From NCBI RefSeq assembly GCF_001678845.1, contig NZ_MAIQ01000005.1:4925-68924 (forward strand): a stretch of 64,000 nucleotides of DNA, given 5' to 3'. Under the pieces are notes generated by a model. It was not told the DNA's origin. It made no database searches and saw nothing but the letters and a program-made list of their open reading frames with translations. This DNA comes from Christensenella intestinihominis. Its GTDB lineage: Bacteria; Bacillota; Clostridia; Christensenellales; Christensenellaceae. Of the stretch, positions 34,917 to 43,494 are shown in pieces (the first letter of the stretch is position 1; every line of letters starts with the position of its first letter). Position numbers and translations under genes: made by a program.

Positions 34917-36185
34917 ATGGCGCATACCTTTAAACGGACAATCCATGCATGTTACCGGGGATATATCGTACAGGCGGCGATCAACAACCTGGCGCCGCTC
35001 CTCTTTGTCATTTTCCAACAGCAATTTGGAATATCGTTTTCCATGATCGGGAACCTGATTTTCCTGAATTTTGGTACGCAGCTTGTCGTGGATGCAATCG
35101 CGGTAAGATTTGCGGACAAAATCGGTTACCGCAAATGCATGGTTGCGGCGCATATCCTATGCACTGTCGGTCTGGTTGCGCTTGGGGTACTCCCGGGCGT
35201 GATGACGCCGTATGCCGGGCTTTCCGTTGCGGTAATTCTCTATGCGGTCGGCGGCGGGCTGATCGAAGTACTAATCAGCCCGATCGTGGATGCGGTTCCG
35301 GGCGACGACAAGGCCTCCGCAATGAGCATGCTGCACTCTTTTTATTGCTGGGGGCAGGTGCTGGTCGTGCTGCTTTCCACGATGTTTTTACGGGCGTTTG
35401 GAAACGGGGCATGGACGATATTGCCCCTCTTGTGGGCGGTATTGCCCCTTATGAACGGCATCAGCTTCCTGAAAGTGCCCCTTCCCGCGCCGGAGGAGGA
35501 GCACGAAAAAATACCGGTCAGGAAATTACTTGCATCGAAAATATTTATGATTGCGATGATTATGATGCTGTGCGCGGGCGCGGCCGAGCTGTCGATGGCG
35601 CAATGGTCGTCCCTGTTCGCGGAAAAAGCGCTCGGGATATCGAAAATGATGGGCGACCTGATGGGCCCCTGCCTGTTTGCCGTGTTTATGGGCCTTGGCA
35701 GGACCGTTTACGGGCTGTGGGGAAAAAGAATCAACCTCACGGGCGCACTTCTGGTATGTTCGGTTTTATGCGTGTTTTCCTACCTGCTTGCCTCGCTGGC
35801 AAATATTCCCGTGCTTGCTTTGGCGGGATGCTCGCTCTGCGGCCTTGCGGTCAGCCTGCTTTGGCCGGGAATGCTCAGCTATTCATCGGAATGTTATCCG
35901 GGCGGGGGGACGGCAATGTTCGGCATCCTTGCAATCTGCGGGGACATGGGATGCTCTATAGGACCGTGGATTATGGGCGTTGTGTCGGAAGGCGCGCAAA
36001 GCTCGCCCGCGCTTATTGCGCAGGCCGCGGCGGATGGCTTCACGCCGGAGCAATTCGGCCTGAAGGTTGGCCTTTTGACCGCCGTTGTGTTTCCCGTCGT
36101 CATCGTGGGCGGGGTCCTGGGAATGAAGCGGTTGAAGAAAATAGAAAAATTACCGGGAAAAGCCGGGACTGAGCCGGGGCAATAG
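34917..36185 (+). CDS. MFS transporter
   Basis: A 422-residue protein with about 12 hydrophobic segments split by a central charged loop (PLPAPEEEHEKIPVRKLL, about residues 184-201), the usual 6+6 MFS layout. The helix 2-3 loop carries the motif A-like RFADKIGYRKC, and the middle helices carry YAVGGGLIEVLISP. This resembles the sugar/FucP-like and related uptake carriers more than the 14-helix drug pumps, but the substrate is open. GGAGAGG precedes the ATG. It is likely cotranscribed with the preceding reductase. Confidence 0.85.
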   Translation: MAHTFKRTIHACYRGYIVQAAINNLAPLLFVIFQQQFGISFSMIGNLIFLNFGTQLVVDAIAVRFADKIGYRKCMVAAHILCTVGLVALGVLPGVMTPYAGLSVAVILYAVGGGLIEVLISPIVDAVPGDDKASAMSMLHSFYCWGQVLVVLLSTMFLRAFGNGAWTILPLLWAVLPLMNGISFLKVPLPAPEEEHEKIPVRKLLASKIFMIAMIMMLCAGAAELSMAQWSSLFAEKALGISKMMGDLMGPCLFAVFMGLGRTVYGLWGKRINLTGALLVCSVLCVFSYLLASLANIPVLALAGCSLCGLAVSLLWPGMLSYSSECYPGGGTAMFGILAICGDMGCSIGPWIMGVVSEGAQSSPALIAQAAADGFTPEQFGLKVGLLTAVVFPVVIVGGVLGMKRLKKIEKLPGKAGTEPGQ

Positions 36186-36221
36186 GGCGCAAAGCAGTCA
36201 AGTAAATACATTGCAATCTAA

Positions 36222-36248
36222 AAAATGGAAGCATGATGCTTCCATTTT
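36222..36248. terminator. Bidirectional terminator
   Basis: AAAATGGAAGCA/TGCTTCCATTTT is a perfect 12-base stem with a TGA loop between the convergent MFS and methyltransferase genes. Confidence 0.85.
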
Positions 36249-36282
36249 ATAATTCCGGCGGTGTAAAATATGTCAGTCCTGT

Positions 36283-37755
36283 TTATTTGACCTTGCGCAG
36301 TACATATACGGCCGGGTAGAGGCCGCCCGCGTCAAACGTCGCGCGTTTCAGCACGTCGAACCTGCCGCAAGCCCGGATAAGCTGTTCCGTCAATTGCTTC
36401 TCATGCGTATACAGCACGGCGAGCCCCTCGTCCGTAAGGATATCGGGCAGGATACGGAAATAGGATTTGTACAGCCGTTCGTTTTTGGAATGGCTGCCCA
36501 CGCGCAGGCCAAAAGGCATATTGGCGATGATTTCATCATATTTTTTCGCGGTGAATTTCAGGCAGTCGATATAGTGGAACTGCGGATGGACGTGTGCATA
36601 GCGGCTGTTTTCCTTGGCCGCTTCCACCGCCGTCATATTGATATCCGCCCCGGTGAGGGAGTGATGCGGATAGAAGCCGCGTTCATACAGCATGGTGCCG
36701 CTGCCGCAGAAATTATCCAGCACGCGCGCGTCGGGATTGAAAAATTCGCTTGCATAGGCGCATACGCTGGCGGCGACGCCGGGATTGATGCTGGCGGGGA
36801 TTGCCTTTTTGCGGTAGGCGAACCGTTCGTCCGTGAGCGGATTCAAAAATACCTGCGCCTTATCCCCGTCCATTTCAATCAGGATTTCGATGGAATAGGA
36901 GGAGGGGGTATTGATCAGCTCCTTCATTGCCGCGACGCACTTTTTGATAATGTCGAGGCGTACCTCGTGCGTGACGCTCCGCACCTCGAGGCGATAACCC
37001 GTTACGCCCGTCCGCTGGATAACCGCCCGTTCGCGCTGCGCGAGGAACGAGGGAAGCTCCGCGATGGGCGAGGCCCCGAGGTAAATATATGCATCCGTAT
37101 AGGTGCGGAGCCGGTAAATATCATAAAAATCCGTCAGGTTGGAAACGGCAATATACCTGCCGAGCTTTTTTGGCAAAAGACCGGCGTCGAGGCATTGCGC
37201 GTAGGTAACGTTCGGGTTCGGCGAAGCGAGCATCACAATATCCGTCGGAAGGATACGTACGCGCGCTTTCCGGCGCATAATAAAGCCTGCGAGCGCCTTG
37301 TCGAGGGCCGCCTTTTCCTCTTCGCGGTGCTTCTCGAGGTCGCTCCTCAGCTGGTAGGAATCGAGGAAGCGCTTTGCCCGGTCGTTTTTTGCCCGGCCGA
37401 TGGCAAGCAGGTAGGAGGGAAGCGTGAACATTGTCTGTTCGTGCATGATGGCGTCAATCAGGTCGTCGAGGTATTCGCCCGCGCAGGTGTTGCCGATGAT
37501 CTGGGCGGCGTGCATGCGCACCTTTGCGTCGCCTGTCCGCAGGAATTTCAGGATACCGTCGATGTTGGCGCGGACAAAATCGGCCGCGCGGTTTCCCGTA
37601 TCCGCAATCACGCGTAAAGCCGCCCGCGCGTTCGCGCCCTTGGCCTGGTTGTATACGGTCTGGAGTTTCCCTTCCTTCACAATATGGGAAAGGCCTTCTT
37701 TGCGTTCCGCCGCGGGAAGGGTGTGGTAATTTTCAACAAAATTTTGAATATTCAT
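36283..37755 (-). CDS. UPF0020-type RNA methyltransferase with a HEAT-like N-terminal domain
   Basis: A 490-residue protein. The C-terminal third is a class I SAM methyltransferase with motif I DNFCGSG (347-353), GADINM and motif IV NMPFG (412-416). NxPFG is the signature of N2-guanine RNA methyltransferases of the Trm14/RlmL group. The N-terminal 150 residues look like short helical repeats (ALRVIADTGNRAADFVRANI, AKVRMHAAQIIGNT) resembling HEAT repeats, not the usual THUMP domain. Its ATG overlaps the murG stop (ATGA), so it is coupled to murG. RNA as substrate is inference from motif IV. Confidence 0.82.
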   Translation of the reverse strand: MNIQNFVENYHTLPAAERKEGLSHIVKEGKLQTVYNQAKGANARAALRVIADTGNRAADFVRANIDGILKFLRTGDAKVRMHAAQIIGNTCAGEYLDDLIDAIMHEQTMFTLPSYLLAIGRAKNDRAKRFLDSYQLRSDLEKHREEEKAALDKALAGFIMRRKARVRILPTDIVMLASPNPNVTYAQCLDAGLLPKKLGRYIAVSNLTDFYDIYRLRTYTDAYIYLGASPIAELPSFLAQRERAVIQRTGVTGYRLEVRSVTHEVRLDIIKKCVAAMKELINTPSSYSIEILIEMDGDKAQVFLNPLTDERFAYRKKAIPASINPGVAASVCAYASEFFNPDARVLDNFCGSGTMLYERGFYPHHSLTGADINMTAVEAAKENSRYAHVHPQFHYIDCLKFTAKKYDEIIANMPFGLRVGSHSKNERLYKSYFRILPDILTDEGLAVLYTHEKQLTEQLIRACGRFDVLKRATFDAGGLYPAVYVLRKVK

Positions 37756-38813
37756 TTTACACCAATGCTCTCTAAGATAATATTGAGGACATTGCTTGTA
37801 CCGTCTGCCTCAGTGCTTTGCGCCATGTTGAGCACAAGCTCCTGCCGGTGCGCTTCAAGGTCGCGCAGGGCTTCAAGGAGCGTATCGCGGTTCAGGTTTT
37901 CCTGTTCAAGCACCTTTGCATAGCCGCGTTTTTGAAAGTAATTTGCATTCAGGATTTGATCGCCGCGGCTTGCGGACAGAGGTAACGGTACCAGGAGCGC
38001 GGGAAGCTTCAATGCGAGAAATTCAAAAATCGCATTTGCGCCGGAGCGGGAGAGTGCGAGGTCGGCCGCCGCAAAAATATCGTTGAGGCCTTCTTCCACA
38101 TATTCAAACTGCCGGTAATCAGGATTATCGTCCAGCGCAGGGTTAAGCTTTCCTTTTCCGCGAAGATGGACGATGCTGTACCGTTTCGTCAGTTCCTCGA
38201 TTCCCGCGTCTACGGCGTCGTTTATCGCCTGCGCGCCCAAAGATCCTCCCATTATTAATAACACGGGTTTTGAGCCGCTAAACCCCAGTTTTTCAAGACC
38301 CGCGGCACGGTCGCCCGTCAAAAGGTCCCCGCGAATCGGGGAACCGGTCAGGATTCCTTTTCCGTCATGGGCGTCGCGCGTATCAAACGAAAGGCAGATT
38401 TTTTGCGCTTTTTTTGTGCACAACCGGTTGGCGAGCCCGGGCGTGTAGTCGCTTTCGTGCAGGATAACCGGGATGTTAAGCTTTGCCGCCGCCCATGCGA
38501 CGGGCACGGATACAAAGCCGCCCTTCGCAAAGACAAGGTCGGGCCGGAGGCTGCGCAGGATTTTTTTGGCCTGCCCATAGCCCTTGAAAATCTTGAAAAT
38601 GTCGCTGATATTTTTAGCGCTCGCATAGCGGCGCATTTTTCCCGCTTCAATAACATGGTAGGGAACGCCGTGCACAAGCGTATGCTCGATGCCTTCCTCC
38701 GTGCCGATGTAATGCACCTCAATGCCGTGCCCGGAAAGCCCGGGAATAAGGGCGAGGTTGGGCGTTACATGCCCGGCGCTGCCGCCGCCCGTCAATACGA
38801 TCTTTTTACTCAT
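37752..38813 (-). CDS. murG: MurG, lipid II-forming GlcNAc transferase
   Basis: MurG adds GlcNAc to lipid I on the inner face of the membrane, giving lipid II for peptidoglycan. The 353 residues show the N-terminal GGGSAGHVTPNLAL loop, FAKGGFVSVPVAWAA, HESDYTPGLANRL, GGSLGAQ and SRSGANAIFEF, all MurG landmarks. I start at 38813 (MSKKIVLTGG); a longer frame upstream reads through non-homologous sequence. Unlike most bacteria, murG is not in a division/cell-wall cluster here. It is paired with a methyltransferase and divergent from another GT28 enzyme. Confidence 0.93.
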   Translation of the reverse strand: MSKKIVLTGGGSAGHVTPNLALIPGLSGHGIEVHYIGTEEGIEHTLVHGVPYHVIEAGKMRRYASAKNISDIFKIFKGYGQAKKILRSLRPDLVFAKGGFVSVPVAWAAAKLNIPVILHESDYTPGLANRLCTKKAQKICLSFDTRDAHDGKGILTGSPIRGDLLTGDRAAGLEKLGFSGSKPVLLIMGGSLGAQAINDAVDAGIEELTKRYSIVHLRGKGKLNPALDDNPDYRQFEYVEEGLNDIFAAADLALSRSGANAIFEFLALKLPALLVPLPLSASRGDQILNANYFQKRGYAKVLEQENLNRDTLLEALRDLEAHRQELVLNMAQSTEADGTSNVLNIILESIGVK

Positions 38814-39005
38814 AATATACCTGCCTGTCTGTGGAATGATAACCTTACCCATCATAGCACAATGAAAAGGCGCGGGCAAGAGCGCTGCTGCGGCTTTTCG
38901 AGCAAAAATAACATTCCGGCAGGTTCCATTCGGGGAGATTGCACAAAAAAAGAAACGACGGTTCAAAAGTATGGAATTTGTAAGAATTCTTTACGGTTCG
39001 TGCCG

Positions 39006-39034
39006 TTGATAATGACTTGTGTTTATGCTATATT
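39006..39034 (+). promoter_or_regulatory. Promoter of the glycolipid synthase operon
   Basis: TTGATA, 17 bases, TATATT, ending 33 bases before the start codon. Confidence 0.75.
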
Positions 39035-39067
39035 GAATGCATTGGGGATAAAGTGAAAGGTTGGACA

Positions 39068-40180
39068 ATGAAGGTACTTATATTAAGTATGACGGTTGGG
39101 CAGGGGCACAACTCGACGAGCAAGGCCCTGCGCGCGGCACTCCTGAAAAAAGGGCACGAATGCGATATTCTCGATACGTACAAATTTTTGAACAAGGCGA
39201 TCGGGCTTGGGTTTGACAAGGGATATGTCGCCATGGGGCGGTTTGTCCCAAAGCTGAACGAGACGATTTACAAGGGAGCCGAAAAGGCGAACGGCCGTGC
39301 GGATATGAAGCTGTATTTTCCGTGGGCGTTTGCCAACCTTGCCAAAAGCAAGCTCCAGAAATATATCGATGAGGAAAAGCCGGACGTAATCGTGTGCTCG
39401 ATTGTGATGACGGCAATGCTGGTTACCGCCTTAAAGGAGGCGGGCACCTATGACGACCGGATCAAGAGCATCGGCATTGTGACGGACTATTCCCTGCATC
39501 CATTCTGGGAGTATACGGCAATGGATTATTTTGTGGCGGCGAACGAGCTGCTGATTCCGGAGTTTACCCGGCGCGGCATTCCGGAAAATAAAATCCTCCC
39601 GACCGGAATTCCTGTGGCGCCCAAGTTCGCGCGGGCGATGCCCAGGAACGAGGCGCGCAGGAAATTGGGCCTCGACCTCGATAAGTTCACTGTGCTGCTC
39701 GCTTCGGGCGGCATGGGGTTTGCGGGCATGACCCCGGTGATGGAGGACGTGGACCAGATGGACGGCATCCAGCTTATCGCCGTCTGCGGGTCGAACAAGC
39801 GCCTGAGGAGCAGGCTTTCCTCCATGGAATATAAAAACGATGTCCATATCCTCGGATTTGTGGATAACATGGAGGAATATATCGACGCGGCGGACGTCGT
39901 AATCACCAAGCCGGGCGGGCTTTCGACCTCGGAGACGATTGCAAAAGGCAAGCCGCTCCTGCTGATGAAGCCGATGCCGGGCGTTGAAAATATGAACCTT
40001 GCGTTCCTGCTTAATAATTCGCTTGCGGTGCATTGCAGCCAGTACCAGTCGGTCAGCCAGGTGATTATGCAGCTGCGCCTCAACGACCTGAAGCTCAGGG
40101 AAATGGAACGGGCGCAGAAAAAATGGGGAAAAAAGCACAGCGCGAAAACGCTTGCGGAATTTATAGAAAAACTTGTGTAG
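39068..40180 (+). CDS. GT28 diacylglycerol glycosyltransferase (MGDG synthase/UgtP-like)
   Basis: A 370-residue glycosyltransferase beginning MKVLILSMTVGQGHNSTSKA, with the Gly-x-Gly-His nucleotide-sugar loop of the MGDG synthase family. The C-terminal half has LLASGGMGFAG and DVVITKPGGLSTSETIAKG, the UDP-sugar-binding site of GT28. UgtP-type enzymes transfer glucose or galactose from UDP-sugar onto diacylglycerol, making membrane glycolipids and lipoteichoic acid anchors. The sugar donor cannot be read from sequence. Its gene is divergent from murG, a distant homologue. Confidence 0.9.
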   Translation: MKVLILSMTVGQGHNSTSKALRAALLKKGHECDILDTYKFLNKAIGLGFDKGYVAMGRFVPKLNETIYKGAEKANGRADMKLYFPWAFANLAKSKLQKYIDEEKPDVIVCSIVMTAMLVTALKEAGTYDDRIKSIGIVTDYSLHPFWEYTAMDYFVAANELLIPEFTRRGIPENKILPTGIPVAPKFARAMPRNEARRKLGLDLDKFTVLLASGGMGFAGMTPVMEDVDQMDGIQLIAVCGSNKRLRSRLSSMEYKNDVHILGFVDNMEEYIDAADVVITKPGGLSTSETIAKGKPLLLMKPMPGVENMNLAFLLNNSLAVHCSQYQSVSQVIMQLRLNDLKLREMERAQKKWGKKHSAKTLAEFIEKLV

Positions 40181-40198
40181 TGCAAGGGAGGAGAAACA

Positions 40199-40984
40199 AT
40201 GGAACGGTGTATGAAGTTTAAGGACAAAGTGGTGGTGATTACGGGAGCGGCGCAGGGCCTTGGGCAGGCGCTCGCGCAGCGTTGCTCGGACGAGGGGGCC
40301 AAGGTGGTTGTCGGCGACATGAATTACGAAGGCGCGCAGGAAACGGCGAAAATGCTGGCGGACGCAATCGCGGTGAAGCTCGACGTAACCAAGTATGCCG
40401 ACTGTGAAGCGCTGATTCAGGCGGCGGTGGATAAATATGGCAAGGTGGATATCCTTGTAGCCAACGCGGCCATCGTGCTTTCCGGCGCGGTGGAGGAATT
40501 CGATCCTGAAAAATGGAAGCTCGTGATCGACGTAAACCTGTGCGGTTTCTTCAACACCGTGAAGGCTGCGGTTCCGGTGATGAAAAAACAGGGGTACGGC
40601 AGTATTGTGCAGATCAACAGCAAGTCCGGCAAAAAAGGATCGGCGAAAAATTCCGCATACGCTTCCTCGAAATTCGGCGGGATCGGCCTTGTGGAAAGCT
40701 TGGCGCTCGAGCTTGCGGAGGACAATATCCGCATCAATGCAATTTGCCCGGGCAATATGCTGGACAGCCCGCTGTGGGTAAACAGCCTGTTCAAGCAATA
40801 TGCGAAGAACCAGGGAATCACGGAGGAAGAGGTGCGCCAGAAGTATATCAACCAGGTGCCGATGAAGCGCGGCTGCCAGTATGAAGACATTGCCAACTGC
40901 CTCGTGTTCATCGCGAGCGACGATGCGTCCTACATGACGGGCCAGGCGCTTAACGTGACGGGCGGCCAGCAAATGCAGCCGTAA
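40199..40984 (+). CDS. SDR-family dehydrogenase, SrlD-like
   Basis: A 261-residue short-chain dehydrogenase with cofactor loop TGAAQGLG near the N terminus, NAAI, and catalytic Ser/Tyr-x3-Lys seen as NSKSGKKGS and YASSK. It resembles sorbitol-6-phosphate 2-dehydrogenase (SrlD) in the GKKGS segment and C-terminal TGQALNVTGGQ. GGAGGAG precedes the ATG by seven bases, 18 bases after the glycolipid synthase. A role in polyol-phosphate oxidation is possible; I would not name the substrate. Terminated at 41009-41044. Confidence 0.85.
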   Translation: MERCMKFKDKVVVITGAAQGLGQALAQRCSDEGAKVVVGDMNYEGAQETAKMLADAIAVKLDVTKYADCEALIQAAVDKYGKVDILVANAAIVLSGAVEEFDPEKWKLVIDVNLCGFFNTVKAAVPVMKKQGYGSIVQINSKSGKKGSAKNSAYASSKFGGIGLVESLALELAEDNIRINAICPGNMLDSPLWVNSLFKQYAKNQGITEEEVRQKYINQVPMKRGCQYEDIANCLVFIASDDASYMTGQALNVTGGQQMQP

Positions 40985-41008
40985 ATAGAGAATACTTTAA
41001 ATCAAAAA

Positions 41009-41044
41009 ACGGGCGGAAGGAAAGCACTCCTTCCGCCCGTTTTC
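41009..41044. terminator. Bidirectional terminator
   Basis: ACGGGCGGAAGG pairs with CCTTCCGCCCGT around eight bases, with an A tract before and T residues after. It separates the SDR gene from the convergent PocR-AraC gene. Confidence 0.85.
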
Positions 41045-41054
41045 GTACGCGGGC

Positions 41055-41900
41055 TTAATCCATATCCGGCGATTTCCGGTATTCCCGGGGCGAAACGCCG
41101 TATTGCTTTTTGAACAGGCGCGAAAAATAGTTGAAATCGCTGATGCCGCATTTTTCAGCGGCCTGGGCGATGGTGCATTTGGTATTTTTGAGCAGGTATT
41201 TTGCATATTTCAGCCTGCGGTGTAGGATATATTGGCCAAGCGTCATGCCCGTTTCGTCCTTCACCGCCTTGAAAAGCGCGTTGCGCGGGATCAGGAGCGA
41301 TGCGGAAAGATGGTCTGAAGAAAGGTCGCCCGGGAGGTTGCGTTCGATGTATTTGCTTGCCGTGGTGAAAACGTCGTTTTGCCGGAGGCGCACATAATTT
41401 TTGAGGCGCACATAGCTGGCACAGGCATTGGTGAGGTATGCGCATGCGCGAATTTGCTCGTGCGTAAGCTGCGGCGTTGCGAAAAATTGGTCCCGCAGGT
41501 CGCTGATATCCGTGAAACCGGAACAAAGCCGGACGGTATTCTGCCATGAATCCTCGATGGATACGTCGCACGAAAGGCACTGGCCGATCATCATATAACC
41601 GATAATCTGCCGCTCGTCCGTAATGGGGGCGATGCCGTCGACAAGCCCGGCGTGGCAGAAATAAATATGATTGTTTTCCGGCTTTTCCTTGATATAGAGC
41701 TGGGCGGCAAGGTCACACCGGCGGCAGCGTTCGCGCCCGGCGTCGCTTTCCTTGATGCGCGCGCAGATGGGATTCGGCTGCTCGGGACACGACAGCAGCT
41801 CGTTAAAATCAAGGTCGAAAAGTGCGATGCGCAGCCCTGTGATCGTGTTGAAATGCTGTAAAAATCCCCGCAGGTTTTCGGTTTCCAGTGTCAGGCTCAT
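41055..41900 (-). CDS. PocR-AraC transcriptional regulator
   Basis: A 281-residue regulator. The N-terminal half is a PocR-type ligand-binding domain with Cys residues at CAR, CRRCDLAAQ, CHAG and CLSCD. The C-terminal half is an AraC HTH pair: LLIPRNALFKAVKDE, then QAAEKCGISDFNYFSRLFK and GVSPREYRK. PocR domains sense small polyols such as propanediol in known cases and may bind a metal. It is divergent from lacI and thus a candidate co-regulator of system C. Confidence 0.88.
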   Translation of the reverse strand: MSLTLETENLRGFLQHFNTITGLRIALFDLDFNELLSCPEQPNPICARIKESDAGRERCRRCDLAAQLYIKEKPENNHIYFCHAGLVDGIAPITDERQIIGYMMIGQCLSCDVSIEDSWQNTVRLCSGFTDISDLRDQFFATPQLTHEQIRACAYLTNACASYVRLKNYVRLRQNDVFTTASKYIERNLPGDLSSDHLSASLLIPRNALFKAVKDETGMTLGQYILHRRLKYAKYLLKNTKCTIAQAAEKCGISDFNYFSRLFKKQYGVSPREYRKSPDMD

Positions 41901-41997
41901 GATTCACATCCGTAAAATTTCTGTAATATTCTCACGCAGAAAAGTACAATTTTGCTATTTCCCGATATTGATCTACTAGTATTATCCCACGAAAGGT

Positions 41998-42006
41998 TGC
42001 TATAAT
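41998..42006 (+). promoter_or_regulatory. Extended -10 promoter of the system C lacI gene
   Basis: TGCTATAAT gives a consensus -10 with TGn extension; the -35 is weak. The start point near 42013 lies just ahead of the first AAACGTTT site (42026-42033), and a second site (42153-42160) sits about 25 bases before the lacI start codon. Confidence 0.55.
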
Positions 42007-42025
42007 CAACCCATAAACAAGTTCT

Positions 42026-42160
42026 AAACGTTTCAAACGAATCAGACACCATAGAATTGCATTAGAGGAACTCGGCGAATTTTTAAGAGGATTTTCTGTT
42101 AGAAAGAAATAACGATTAAAGCGAGGCGGAGTTTTTTTATTCAAATAATTTTAAACGTTT
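42026..42160. promoter_or_regulatory. Two TAAACGTTTCAAA operator-like sites in the lacI leader
   Basis: TAAACGTTTCAAA occurs at 42025-42037 and again at 42152-42164. The core AAACGTTT is an eight-base palindrome with the central CG typical of LacI-family operators. Two sites 127 bases apart would allow looping and autoregulation. A related AAACGCGTTT lies at 43450-43459 before the receptor gene. Confidence 0.6.
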
Positions 42161-42185
42161 CAAATAACCGGCCGGGGTAGAACGA

Positions 42186-43202
42186 ATGAAGGTAACGATT
42201 AAGGATGTTGCAAGGGAAGCGGACGTATCGGTTGCAACGGCGTCGATGGCAATCAACAATAAAAGGGGCGTGAACGCCGAGACGAGGAATAAGGTCCTGC
42301 GGATTGCCGAAAAGCTCGCCTATGTGCCGAATTATTCCGCAAGAAGCCTTGTGACGAAGGACAGCAAATCCATCGGCCTGCTCGTTCCCGAGATTGTGAA
42401 TCCGTACTACAGCGCAATCGTGGATATTATGGCGAAGCTTGCGGAGCAAAAGGGATATACGCTGCTCCTCGGGATATCGAACAGCAAAAGCCGGACGGAG
42501 AAAATGTACATTGAAAGCTTTATGGAACGCAGGGTGCTCGGCGTGATCGTCGTGCCGATGCTGCGGGACCACCCGGATATCGGGCACCTGGAGCTTTTGC
42601 GGTCGGAGAAAATTCCGATGGTGTTTTGTACGGAAACCTATGCCGGCTGCATGGAACCATGTGTAATGTGCGATTTTTCCAGCGGGGAATATGAGATGAC
42701 CCGTTACCTGCTGGGAAAAGGACTTAAAAATATTTGTTTCATCAGCGTCAGGATGGATGTGAATTTCGCCAACATGAGGCTTCAGGGCTTCATGAAGGCG
42801 GTAGACGAGGCGGGCGTTACGGTGCCGGAGGAAAACCTGTTTTTTGTGGAAGAACCGAATTTCCAGGCGGCGTATGATATAACGGATAAAATCCTGGAAC
42901 GTAAGCCGGAAGCGATCATATGTATCAACGACATGATGACGCTGGCGATTATGAAACGCCTCGACGAACGCGGCGTCCATATACCGGAGGACATTTCGGT
43001 GGCGGGGTTTGACGATATGATGTTTGCGGAGTTGGCGCAGAAGCCGATCACAACGGTACGGCAGCCGCTGTCCGATATATGCAGGCAGACGATGGATATC
43101 CTCGAGGACGAAATTAAAAGCGGCGTACCGAAGCCGCCGGTGGGACGGCAAAAGATCGCCCTGATCCGGCCGGAGGTCGTAATCCGGAATACGACAAAAT
43201 AA
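42186..43202 (+). CDS. LacI-family regulator of sugar system C
   Basis: A 338-residue repressor with the N-terminal LacI HTH (IKDVAREADVSVATASMAIN), hinge helix region YSARSLVTK and a periplasmic-binding-like sugar sensor domain that ends in QPLSDICRQTMDIL. It lies directly upstream of the system C transporter and catabolic genes. Sugar-induced release from AAACGTTT-type operators is inferred. GGGGTAG precedes the start weakly. Confidence 0.92.
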   Translation: MKVTIKDVAREADVSVATASMAINNKRGVNAETRNKVLRIAEKLAYVPNYSARSLVTKDSKSIGLLVPEIVNPYYSAIVDIMAKLAEQKGYTLLLGISNSKSRTEKMYIESFMERRVLGVIVVPMLRDHPDIGHLELLRSEKIPMVFCTETYAGCMEPCVMCDFSSGEYEMTRYLLGKGLKNICFISVRMDVNFANMRLQGFMKAVDEAGVTVPEENLFFVEEPNFQAAYDITDKILERKPEAIICINDMMTLAIMKRLDERGVHIPEDISVAGFDDMMFAELAQKPITTVRQPLSDICRQTMDILEDEIKSGVPKPPVGRQKIALIRPEVVIRNTTK

Positions 43203-43494
43203 AACATCTGAAAAATAAAAGCTTTTTTGAAAAGTGAATTGGAACTGGAAGTGGCTGAACCGTAAAAAATATACGTTTGCGGATTGGATTATTTTGTGTA
43301 CCTTTTTAGTCATATACCACGAATGGCTTTTTTTATAAAAATTTATTATAAAAACGCATTACATGTTTTATTTCTATCGCTTCTTTTGCCCGGCCAATAA
43401 GGTACAGTTTGATGGCCAGCATGACTTGGAACGGGCAGTCTTTTACGCGAAACGCGTTTAGGAAATAAAAATAAAGAAAGAAGCGAGGAAAAAA
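43203..43494. other. Gap between lacI and the system C receptor
   Basis: No gene. AAACGCGTTT at 43450-43459 is a ten-base palindrome 35 bases before the receptor start and resembles the lacI sites with two extra central bases. I could not settle on one promoter here; TTTTAC at 43441-43446 has only an A-rich partner. Long A/T tracts fill 43320-43360. Confidence 0.45.

Noticed and set aside
34949-36172. 407-codon plus-strand frame overlapping the MFS gene
   Set aside because: Same region in another frame; low-complexity Gly/Arg/Cys-rich translation without hydrophobic segments.
38814-38966. 51-codon upstream extension of murG
   Set aside because: The MurG glycine loop begins two residues after 38813, and the extension matches nothing in the family.
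39431-40972. 513-codon minus-strand frame across the glycolipid synthase and SDR genes
   Set aside because: It crosses two well-supported plus-strand genes and their junction; His/Arg-rich shadow.
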